This document shows, piece after piece, positions 1 through 12,300 of a DNA stretch of 64,000 nt. Origin of the DNA: Synechococcus sp. UW105. Its GTDB lineage: Bacteria > Cyanobacteriota > Cyanobacteriia > PCC-6307 > Cyanobiaceae. The notes under the pieces were generated by a model, which saw only the letters and a list, made by a program, of their open reading frames with translations, had not been told where the DNA came from and did not search any database. The position numbers and the translations under genes were made by a program. Location of the stretch: positions 1 to 64,000 of the forward strand of contig NZ_UCNN01000005.1 in the NCBI RefSeq assembly GCF_900473935.1, written 5' to 3'. Every line of letters begins with the position of its first letter. Within the stretch, counting starts at the first letter, position 1.

Positions 1-364
1 GGTGGATCCGCCTCGAAAGGTGGAGAGGGTGGTGGTGGCGGTTCCGCTGGTTCCGTCTCCCTCGGACTCTCCTCACAGATTGCGGAACTCGCTATCCAAA
101 CCAAGGGCGACAACGCCCATGCCGTCTTCCTTCAGTCCATCGGTGGTGGTGGTGGTGCCGGCGGCCTCGTCAACAACGCCTCCTCCGGTGGCAACCTCAA
201 CGCCTCCTTCTCCATGGGCGGCACCGGTGGTTCCGGTGGTTCCGCTTCCAATGTCAACTTCTACGCCGACGGCACCTTCATCACACAAGGTGATGCCTCC
301 TACGGCGTCCTCCTCCAGTCCATCGGTGGTGGCGGTGGTCAAGGTGGCTCCGTTACCTCAAACG
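1..364 (+). repeat. Direct repeat, copy 1 (exact, at least 364 bp)
   Basis: This segment matches 877-1240 base for base as far as I could compare, at an offset of 876 bp (292 codons, in frame). The match breaks just after 364, where the first copy continues GTTGCTGCAGG and the second CCTCGGCATC. The copy may continue left of the window. An exact match including wobble positions indicates a recent duplication or gene conversion inside the giant gene. Confidence 0.9.
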
Positions 365-3300
365 TTGCTGCAGGCACTGGCAACAAAACCGCCAACTCAT
401 CCTTCACTCTTGGTGCCGCCATTGGCAAAGGTGCTTCCGGTGGTGGTGGTGGCAATGCAGGTTCCGTCAACGGCTCCATTGCTGGCGCCATTGCAACCAC
501 AGGTGCTGGCTCCGTTGGTTTCTTTGCTCAGTCCGTCGGTGGTGGTGGTGGTGCCGGTGGCTCCATCACCAACAGCGCTTCTGCAGAAGGGGAGGCCAAG
601 TTTGCCGCCTCAGCCACCTTTGGCATGGGCGGTTCCGGCGGCAAAGGCGGCAATGCAGGTTCCGTCAGCTTCCAGGTTCCTCAAAAGCTGACCATCACCA
701 CAGGTGGAACAACGGCTGCTAATGCCTCCACCTCCATCGGTCGCATCGGTGCTGGTGGTGCTGGCGCCGGTGCCCATGGTCTCCTCCTCCAGTCCATCGG
801 TGGTGGTGGTGGTAAAGGCGGCTCCATCATCGGTGCCAATTCAGCCACAACCACCTCCAACTCCTCCTTCTCCATGGGTGGATCCGCCTCGAAAGGTGGA
901 GAGGGTGGTGGTGGCGGTTCCGCTGGTTCCGTCTCCCTCGGACTCTCCTCACAGATTGCGGAACTCGCTATCCAAACCAAGGGCGACAACGCCCATGCCG
1001 TCTTCCTTCAGTCCATCGGTGGTGGTGGTGGTGCCGGCGGCCTCGTCAACAACGCCTCCTCCGGTGGCAACCTCAACGCCTCCTTCTCCATGGGCGGCAC
1101 CGGTGGTTCCGGTGGTTCCGCTTCCAATGTCAACTTCTACGCCGACGGCACCTTCATCACACAAGGTGATGCCTCCTACGGCGTCCTCCTCCAGTCCATC
1201 GGTGGTGGCGGTGGTCAAGGTGGCTCCGTTACCTCAAACGCCTCGGCATCCGCCAAGAGCGCGAATGCAAGCTTCACGATGGGTGCAACCGTGCCGATTG
1301 GTGCTGCGGGTGGCGGTGGCTCCTGGGGACAAACCGTTCAAGGCAGTATCTCCGGGGCGATCCAAACCTCAGGCGATAACTCGATCGGCTACTTCGCCCA
1401 ATCGATTGGTGGTGGTGGCGGCGTTGGCGGCTCAGTCACTGGTACAGCAAAGGGTTCAGGCAACGCCAAGATGCAGGCCTCAACAGCGGTCAGCATGGGT
1501 GGTGCTGGCGGTTCCGGTGGCTCCGGCGGTCGTGTCAACATCAACGTGCCCAAGACCCTCACCATCGTCACCGGTAATGCCAGCACCGGTACCGGTGCTG
1601 GCGCCCATGGTCTCCTGCTCCAGTCGATCGGCGGTGGCGGCGGTCAGAGCGGCTCTGTTCTGAGCTCCAAAACCTCATCAGGGAACTCCCAGACGTCCTT
1701 CCAAATGGGAGCTTCCGGTGGTCTGACCAAAGCTGGTGGAGATGGCGGCAGAGCTTCCGCCGTCACCCTTGGCAGATCAAGCCAACTCGCTGATCTCGCC
1801 ATTCAAACCGGTGGTGATGGCGCTCATGCACTCTTCCTCCAGTCCGTCGGTGGTGGTGGTGGTGCAGCAGGTTCGATCAACACCGGCGCTGCTGGTGGCA
1901 ACGTCTCCGCCTCAATGGCCATGGGTGGTGCCGGCGGCACCGGTGGTGGGGCTGGCGCTGTCAACCTCTTTGCTGATGGCACCTTCATCACCAAAGGCGA
2001 CGGCGCCTACGGCGTCCTCCTCCAGTCCATCGGTGGTGGGGGTGGTCAGGGCGGTTCGATCACCGCCAATGCATCTCCTTCTGCAACAGACGTCAACTCC
2101 AACTTCTCCTTTGGTGCAGACGGCACCAAGGCCGGGGATGGCGGCGCTGGCGGGCAAGCCGATGACATCACCGCTCGCCTCTCTGGAAACATCGTCACCA
2201 CAGGCACCCAGTCCACAGGTGTCTTTCTCCAGTCCGTGGGTGGTGGTGGTGGCGCCGGTGGCTCTATCACGAACACCGCGACCAACAGCGGCAACGCCAC
2301 CTACTCCGCTTCCGCCACATTCGCGATGGGCGGCAAAGGCGGTGGCGGATCCACCGCAGGCGACGTGTCTCTCACAACCAATCGCGCGAAAGCCCTGCGC
2401 GTCTCCACTACTGGGGAGTCGGCCAAAGGCATCCTGCTCCAGTCCATCGGTGGTGGTGGTGGTCAAGGTGGTTCCATCCACAACAAAGCCGCGAACAGCA
2501 CCACCAAGGCGGAGCTCGGTGGATTCGCAGCCGGTGTCTCCGGAGCTGGCGGTGGCGGTGGCAACAGCGGTTCGGTCCGCCTGAACGCCAATGACCTCAT
2601 CATCACCACCACTGGTAACAACGCCATCGCTCTGATGGCTCAGTCCATCGGCGGTGGCGGCGGTAGCGCTGGCAGCAACGTCAATAACGTTCAAGGCGGT
2701 GACGTCAGCGTCAACGTTGGCATCGGTGCCAGCGGTGGAGACGGCGGCAATAGCGGTGCCGTGTCGATCAACATCCAAGACGGCACCATCCTCACGTCTG
2801 GCGATAACGCCACAGCCCTTTACATCCAATCCGTCGGCGGTGGTGGTGGTAGCTCCAGCAGCTTTGTTGGCGGCACCTCCTCCTCCAAGATCTCCCTCAA
2901 CGGAACCATCGGCGGCTCAGGTGGTTCCGGCGGCAACAGCGGCAGCGTCTCCATCACCAATGCCGCCGACATTCAAACCACAGGCGCCAACGCCATTGCC
3001 ATCTACGCCCAGTCCGTCGGTGGTGGTGGTGGTGAAGCCTCCCTCGCCACGCCTTCATCCGCAGAAGGCAACACCATCAGCGGCACCCTCCAGGTCGGTG
3101 GCACCGCCGGTGGCGGCGGCAGTGCCGGCAATGTCTCCGTCACGAACAACGGCATCGTCATCACCAAGGGGAGCCAATCCCATGGTGTCTTCTCCCAATC
3201 GGTTGGCGGAGGTGGCGGTCGTATCAGCATCGCCACCCCAAGCGCCAGCGCAGGCACTGATGCCTCCATCAGCTTTGGCGGTTCCGGCGGCGACGGTGGT

Positions 3301-6300
3301 AATGCCAGCAACGTCTCCGTCACCAACTCCGGGGTCATCGATGTCAGCGGCAATGCTGCCTACGGCATCTATGCCCAGTCTGTCGGTGGTGGTGGTGGCT
3401 CCCTCTCCAGCACTGCTGCCATGAGTGCATCTCTCGGCGGATCCGGCGGATCCGGCGGTAATTCCGGCAACATCACCATTACCAACAACGCTGGTGCTGA
3501 CATCGTCACCCGTGGTGACAACGGTATCGGTGTCTTTGCCCTCGCCATCGGTGGTGGTGGTGGCGACATCGGCAGCAGCCAAGACTCCCTCAGCCTCGGT
3601 GCATCCGGTGGTAAAGGCGGCAGTGCGGGCAACGTCACACTCACCAACGCCGGCAATATCACCACCTATGGCACCGGCTCCTATGGCGTCGTCGCGAAAT
3701 CCATCGGTGGCGGTGGCGGACGCGCCACCGCCAACATCAATCAAGGCACCCTCAGCCTCGGCGGGTCTGGCGGTTCAGGTGGTGGCTCAGGCACCGTCAC
3801 CCTGCGCAACAGCGGCGACATCCTCACCTTTGGCAGCTCCTCCATCCCCGTCTATCTCCACAGCGTCGCTGGTGGTGGTGGTGATGTCCAATCTGGCTTT
3901 GGCAACGCCACCCTCGGCAGCAATGGCGCCACCGGTCGCTCTGGAAAAACCGAACTCTTCAACACCGGCACCCTCCAATCCAACTCGGAGTTCTCCCCCG
4001 CGATCCTCTATCAAGCCATCGGTGGCGGTGGTGGTTCCGCTGACAGCGCTAAGGGCACCGTCCAAATCGGTTCAAGCAATGCCGCTGGGCTCCAATCCGC
4101 CCAGGCCATGGGCTTACGCAACGAAGGCAGCCTCATCACCCTCGCCCGCTATTCCCCCGCGATCTTCGCCCAGTCCATCGGTGGTGGTGGCGGTCGCATC
4201 GCCCAGACCTCTGGTGGCTCGGTCACCATCGGCAGCATTGATGCCGCAGCCTCTGCCGATCTCTCTGGCGGTGACATCAGAATCAATAACTTGGGGAAAA
4301 TACTCTCCACCAAAGGCGATTACAGCCAGGCACTTTCCGCTCAATCCATCGGTGGTGGTGGCGGTTGGGTCGGACCCGTCGAAGGGAATCTGATCCTCGG
4401 CGCTCAAAACAGTGCTGCTCCCATGGATGGCGGTGACATCACTGTGATGAACCGGTCTGTGATCACCACCACAGGCAACACCTCACCAGGCATCAGCCTC
4501 CAATCCATCGGTGGTGGTGGTGCCTATACCGGACAAGTCGACGGTTCGGCTCAGTTCGGCAGCATCAGCAGTTCTGGTAGCCACAACGCAGGCAAGGTCT
4601 ACCTCATCAACTCCGGCTCTGTTCAAACCAGCGGCAACTTCAGCCCTCTGATCAACGTTCAATCCATCGGTGGCGGTGGCGGCCGTGCCGGCGACATCGG
4701 CACCAGCCTCAACCTCGGTGCTGTCAACCTCATCGGCGCATCCGCCAATGGTGGTGATGTCACCGTGCGCAACAGCGCAAAACTGCTCATCAGCAAAGGG
4801 CTGAGCTCACCCGCTCTCCTTGCCCAGTCCATCGGTGGTGGTGGTGGTGCCAGCGCTGAAGTCACAGGCAACGTCACGATGGGTGCCAGCGGCACCGGCA
4901 GCGCCAACGCTGGTGCTGTGAACGTCACCAGCTCCAGCCTGATCCAGACCACCGGTAACAATTCCATCGGTCTGCTTGCCCAATCCATTGGTGGTGGCGG
5001 TGGTGTGGCTGGACTCTCCGTCGGTGATGCCGTCATCCTCGGCGGCTCCCTCGTTGGCAACGCCTCCGGTGGAACTGTCAACGTCACAAGCACCGGTGAC
5101 ATCACTACCACCGGTATTAATGCAGCTGCACTCCTCGCCCAATCCATCGGTGGTGGTGGTGGTGCAGCGGCCAAGTCCCTTGGCACCCTCAGCAGACTCG
5201 GTGCCAGCGCTGGCAACATCGCCAACGCTGAAAACGTCACCGTCACCAACAGGGGCATCCTCCAAACCGCAGGCAATGGCTCCCCAGCCCTGATGGTTCA
5301 ATCCATCGCAGGCGGCGGCGGATACATCGCTGAGACGAACGCCCTTGCCCGCTACAGCGTCACTCTCGCGGGGAGCAACCTCACCTCCGCCAACGCAGGT
5401 GACGTCAAGCTCACAAACACCGGTCGGTCTCTTGTCACCGTGGGTGCCTACAGTCCCGCCCTCGTCGCCCAATCCATCGGTGGTGGCGGTGGTTGGTCAT
5501 TGCTGCGCAGCACACCCAATGCCCAGCTCGGTAGTGAAGCTGGCACCAGCCTCAAAGGCGGCAATGTCACGCTGACGAGCACCAGCACGATCGGTACAGC
5601 AGCAAACTTCTCCACCGCTGCGGTGATTCAGTCAGTCGGCGGCGGCGGTGGAGTCACCGGCAATGCCCTCGGCAATGTCACCCTTGGCGCCTCCAAGGTG
5701 AGAGGCAACCTCAGCGCTGGTTCCATCAACGCCAAACTTACGGGCAACGCCATCACCGAAGGGCAAAACTCGGCTGCACTGGTGGTTCAGTCGGTTGCAG
5801 GTGGTGGTGGATTTGGTGCTGAAGTGAAAGGCAATGCCGTTCTCGGCATGACAAGCACAGCCAGCAGTGCTGCCGACGCAGGTTCAGTGACCTTCTTAGG
5901 TTCTGGAGAACTGGTGGTGACCAAAGGCATCGATGCCCCGGCGATTGTTCTTCAAACCATCGGTGGTGGTGGTGGTTGGATCGGAAATGTGGGCGGCAAT
6001 GCAACGCTGGGAGCCACTCAGATTGGCAGTGCCAATGCAGGCTCCATCCAGGCAAGCATCAATTACAAATCGATTCAGACCATCGGAGAAAACTCCACCG
6101 GCATCTTGGCTCAGGCCATCGCTGGAGGTGGTGGATTTACCGGATCAACAAAAGGTAGCGTTCTGAATCTGGGTGGAACAATTGCGGGCAATAGCACAAG
6201 CAACGCAGGCGATGTGACGCTGACGAATAACGCCATAATCATCACTTCAGCTGGAACCGATAACATTTCAGGGATCAATTCGGCAGCAATCATTGCCCAG

Positions 6301-9300
6301 TCCATCGGCGGTGGGGGCGGTGCATCGGCCACGAGCAAGGGAGACGCTATCCGCTTAGGCGGCATCTCCACCGCCACAGAGTCGGGGAGTTTGCCAACAA
6401 TCACAACAGGCAATGTGGAGATCACTAATAAGGGAATCCTGAGCACAAGTTCAGTAGGGTCAGCAGGTCTAATTGCCCAGTCCATTGCTGGCGGTGGTGG
6501 CTATATTTCACAAACTGGTGATTACGAAGAATACTCAGTCTCTTTTGGCAGCAATGGAGCGATCAATGCCAAAGCCGGGAACGTCAATGTCAACAACACT
6601 GGTGCTCAAATTGCAACATCAGCCAACTTCTCACCCGCACTTGTGGCTCAATCCATTGGTGGTGGTGGTGGATTCTCACTGCTAACAGCCAGCGGGAATG
6701 GAACAACACAACTTGGAAGCCTGAACAATTCTGGCAGTGCCAGCTCAGGCGATGTGCAGGTCACCGCTCGCTCCATTCTCTACACCCAAGGAGACTATGC
6801 ATCAGCGCTGACGGCTCAGTCGATCGGTGGCGGCGGTGGTTACACAGGAAGTGCACTAGGAGATGCCAACTTCGGAGCCAAGCAAGTGAGCGGCAATCTC
6901 AGCGCAGGAAATGTTGTGGCCAATCTCACAGGAAATGTCGTCACTGAAGGAAAGAACTCTTCCGCCATGGTGATTCAATCGATCGCCGGAGGTGGCGGCT
7001 TTGGAGCTGAAGTCATCGGAAACGCCACACTTGGGATGACAAGCTCAGGGCCAGGAACTGCCAACGCCGGTTCGATCACCTTTACTGGATCTGGCAAAGC
7101 AGTAGCCACAGAAGGGAATGACTCACCAGCACTCGTGATGCAAACCATCGGTGGAGGTGGTGGCTGGATTGGAAATGTGGGAGGAAATACAACACTCGGC
7201 GCCACACAAATCGGCAGTAGCAATGCCGGGTCGATCGAGGCCAATATCAACTACACAACTATCCAAACAAAAGGAGACAACTCAACAGGAATCTTGGCGC
7301 AAGCAATTGCCGGAGGTGGCGGCTTCACCGGCACACAGACTGGCAATATTGCGACGATGGGCGGCACGATTGCAAGCAACAGCACGAGCATTGCCGGCGA
7401 TGTCAAAGTAACCAACAAGGCAACGATCGCGACATTCGGAGTCAACTCTGCAGCGATCATTGCTCAATCCATTGGTGGTGGTGGTGGCTCTTCCGCAACC
7501 AGTGCGAGCAGTACCGTGCGAATGGGCTCTATTTCCACTGCAGCGGAGTCAGCAGATATCCCAGTCATCACGACCGGCAATGTCACGGTCAGCAACACAA
7601 GCAATCTCAGCACAACAAAGGTCGGGTCAGCAGGCCTCCTCGCACAGTCCCTAGCTGGCGGTGGTGGATACTTGGCTCAAACAGGCAGTGACAAAAAATA
7701 CAAAATTACGTTTGGCAGCAGCGGGGAGCTCAACGCAACCGCAGGTGCCGTCACAGTCAACAACTCTTCCAAGGCAATTACTACCAAAGGGAATTATTCA
7801 CCTGCTTTAGTCGCGCAATCGATTGGAGGTGGCGGTGGCTATAGCTTGCTGAATGCAAGTGGCTTGGGAGAAACACGAATCGGCGCCATTAACAACAACA
7901 GCGGCAGCGCCAACTCCGGCAACGTCACTGTGGAAAATAAGGCAATCCTCTGGACCACCGGTGCATTCTCCGCAGCCCTAACGGCCCAAACAATCGGAGG
8001 CGGTGGCGGCGTGATTAGCTCCGCCGCTGGAGATCTTGCGCTTGGCACTAAAAACCATCTTGCCGCTGCAGCATCAGGTGACATCAAGGTCACCAACACG
8101 AACCTTGTTCAAACCGATGGGAACTATTCGAGTGGAATCATTATTCAGTCGATTGGAGCCGGAGGCGGATACATTGCCGGGTCCTCAGGCGGAAAAGCGA
8201 CACTTGGAGCAGTGAATGGCCTTAGCGATACGTTAGGTACAGCGGGCAGCATCACTCTCTCTTCAACAGGACAGTCGATCCAAACGTCAGGGATTGGTTC
8301 AACGGCAATCCTGGCTCAATCCATTGGCGGCGGTGGTGGATTCATTGGCTCTTCCAAAGATGGGGTGACATTCGGAGGTACTAATCTGAAGAACATCAAC
8401 GCTGGCAATGTCAACGTCACCAATACCAGCTTGCTCAGCACAACAGGCGGTGCATCAGCGGCCCTTGTTGTTCAGAGTATTGGTGGTGGCGGTGGTGTCG
8501 TCAGCCTCACCAGCAATGAGACAATTCAGCTGGGGGGTGACAATATAATTGACTCCATAGCAGGCAATATCAATATCAAAAATAGTGGAAATATCTCTAC
8601 TACAGGGGTTACATCACCCCTGATCATGGCGCAGTCCATCGGTGGTGGCGGTGGCTACGCCACCCTAAACAATGAAATCGCGAAGGCTGACAACACACAA
8701 ACTCTGCAAATGGGTGATAACGGCTCTCTTCGTGCACGTAGCGGATCAATCACCCTCACCAATTCGGGCAATCTCTCATCCAAAGGCATCTCTTCGTCTG
8801 CGATGGTTGTGCAGTCGATTGGTGCAGGTGGCGGCAACGTGCGCCGGCTGGACCAAAAGGAGCTCGCATCCAATCTTCAATTGGGAGCGAGTACAACCGG
8901 CAATGGCTCAGGAGGAGATATCACGGTAAGCAACACCGGCAACTTCATCACAACTGAAGGCGATTATGCCAGAGGCATCCTGATCCAATCCATCGGTGGT
9001 GGTGGCGGTTGGCTGGCAGGGAGCACAGCAGAAGATACAACCGTCCAAGTCGGATCGCTCTCGCCATATGGAACTGTCAAAGGCGGAAACATTGACGTCA
9101 TCAACAGAGCCAACATCACAACTACTGGATTGAGTGCAGGGGCTATTACTGTTCAATCCATTGGCGGCGGCGGCGGATTGATTGGCAATAAAGTTGGCAC
9201 CCTTCAGTTGGGGATTGCCAAAGGGTCTGGACAGAGTGATTCGGGATCTGTAGACGTAACAAACTCTGGGTCAATTAGCACCAAGGGAGTTGATGCACCA

Positions 9301-12300
9301 GCTCTCCTACTTCAATCGATTGCTGGTGGAGGTGGTCGTGCCGATCAGTATTACGGCAATGTTCAGGTCGGACTCACAGGCCGAAACGGTACGCTCAGTG
9401 CGACCAGCGGCCTGGTTAAGCTTATCAATACTGGCAAGTCTATTTACACAGAAGGCAACAGCTCGCCTGGTATCGCAGCACAGTCAATTGGCGGTGGTGG
9501 TGGTTTCATCGGAGAAAATAGATTCACAGGAACACCACCTAGCTCATGGAAAGGGCATATGGGAAGTGGCGCCTATCAATGGGACAAACAAGGTTCTGTC
9601 GTTCCCGATGTCTATGGAGACATGGACAATGCCGGGAATATTGAGATCACAAACACGGCCTCAATCACTACAAAGGGGGAAATTTCACCCGCCTTGGTTG
9701 CACAATCGATCGGCGGTGGCGGGGGTTATGCCGGCAGCATGAATGCAGCAAAAATCTCACTCGGAGCAAATGGATTCATTTCTAGCGATGCTGGCAATGT
9801 TGTAGTTAACAACAGCGGAGATATCAGCACCACAGGGGCAGGCTCCGGTGGCATCCTTGCCCAATCAATTGCTGGGGGTGGTGGTTTCCTCAGCGCAAGA
9901 ATCATCAGCCAAATGTTCCTGGGCTCTCTTTACACAGCCAGTTCCACCAGTGGGAAAGTTACCGTCACAAACTCCGGAAACATCAGCACAACGGGTCGAG
10001 GCTCCATTGGATTGCTTGCACAAAGCGTGGGTGGCGGTGGCGGTGTCAACGCCTATGCTCAATTAAAGGGGGATTTGCTTACCGATACTGAAGGGAGCTA
10101 TCGCCTGTTCCTCTCTGGTCACAAAGCATTTAACTCAGGTTCAGAAGACATCACCGTTAAAAATACAGGTGATTTCATTACAACCACGGGAAGAGGTGCT
10201 CCAGCTCTCTTGATCCAAAGTGTTGGTGGTGGCGGTGGCTGGACGGACCTCCAATCTGCAAGCAACAGCAACTTACGCCTGGGCAGCCAAGATGGCTCTG
10301 TTGGCTTTGGTGGCAACATCGACGTCAACAACACAGCCAATCTCTCCACCACAGGAAATTATTCGCAAGCCATCCGCGTGCAAACCGTAGGCGGTGGTGG
10401 TGGTGCCGTGAGCGCCAAAGCAAATTCGGTACGGATGGGCGCCAAAGACATGGCTGGCAACAGTAGTGGTGGCGTCATCACATTCAGCAATAGCGGCAAC
10501 ATCTCAACAACGGGTGATGGCTCCACAGGCATCAACATCATGAGCTTGGGAGGAGGTGGTGGAACCATTTTCGGGACATCGACCGCCCTGGCAAACATGG
10601 GAATGAGCGCACAAAATCTCACCGTTGACGCCAGTGGCGGCAACGTCACTGTTGAAAATACTGGTAGCTTTATTACCACCTCAGGTGAAGCGGCAACTGC
10701 TATCACTGCTGTCAGCGGTGGCGGCGGTGGTGGATTCATCGCTGAAATCGGTGGCGATCTGTTGGTTGGTGCCAACACCAAAGGCAACACAACAGCAGGC
10801 AATGTATCTGTCACCAATACAGCCGTACTAAACACGCTTGGTGACGGATCAATTGGTCTTGCAGCTGTCAGCCATGGAGGAGGACAGGCACTCACAGGAC
10901 CGGTAACAAAAGGGGAGAATCTGATATCAGTAGGAAACGTCGGCGGCTCCGATGGATCCGGTGGCGCAGTCACCGTCAACAACACCGGTGTCATCACGAC
11001 AACTGGAGCTGCTGCACCGGCGATTCTTGTGCAATCGGCTGGTGGCGGTGGCATCTATGCACCAGTGGCATCTGATCCAAAGTTCTTCTGGCTTGGCAAT
11101 GCCAGCACGAATACTGAAGGCAATGCCGGCAGCACAATCACCATTAACACCAAGGGAGACATCACCACTAAAGGCATAGGTTCACAAGCATTGATTGCTC
11201 AATCCATCGGTGGTGGTGGTGGCTTCTTAGGAGACATCACGCCTGCCAAAGGCGGATTGAGCGCTGCTCTTCTCGGAAGCCAAGGTCCACAAGGCATCGA
11301 TAAGAAAAAGACAGCTATCGATTGGTACGAAGACTGGGAAAAAATAATCAATGAAGAAGCTGCTGGTGACAGTAACTACTTCAAATCGCTGGGAAAACTG
11401 GACCGAGTCGACGCGATGATCGTCAAAAATAAAACAGTTGGCATAGGTGGAGGCGGCAATGCCAATGCCGTCAATATCACAATCAACGCCGAGCAATACT
11501 ACACACAAGGCGACAATTCGTCCGTAGTTCTTGCACAAAGCATTGGCGATGGTGGAGGGTGGCTCCTACTCGACCAAGGAAACAATTACTCCTTCCTCGG
11601 CTCAATCCAAGCCAATGGTGGAAAAGGTGGCGCCATCACCATTAACAGCAAAGTTAATTTGTTTAGCTTAGGCATCAACTCCCCAGCCCTTGTCGCCCAA
11701 TCGATTGGCGGTGGCGGTGGTGCCACTGGTGACTCTCACAAATTTGCAAGGATCGGAACTCTGCAAGGACGAGGAGACACCAGCGCAGGCGATGTGACAA
11801 TCAAGCAAACCGGCAATGTCAGCACCAAAGGCATCTACTCCAGCGGCCTGCTAGCCCAATCCATCGGCGGTGGCGGTGGGCTCGTCGGCATTGTTTCAGG
11901 CGCTGTCAGCGTTGGATCGATACAGTCCCGCGCCTCGCAGACATCGAGCGCAGGCAAGGTCAATGTCTCCACAGACGGGACGATTCAAACAACAGGCAAC
12001 AACTCCCCTGCCTTAGTGGCGCAGTCCATCGGTGGTGGTGGTGGCTGGATCGGCCAGGCTGACGGCCAAGTTGACATTGGTTCGTTCGGCACACTCGCAA
12101 GCAACAACCAAGGGAATTCGGTTGCAGTCAGCACGAATGGTGCGATTCAAACTTTCGGCAGCAACAGCACAGGAATCCTTGCCCAATCCATCGGTGGCGG
12201 TGGCGGCTTCCTAGGCATCAACACAGCAAATGATTATCGAATGCTCCTAGGCGCCACTAACTCAACAGGCTCAAACAACTCTGCCGATATTTCAGTTGAC

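Noticed and set aside
1-1240. CRISPR-like array
   Set aside because: Repeats are long, in frame and contiguous coding units; there are no short repeats with unique spacers.
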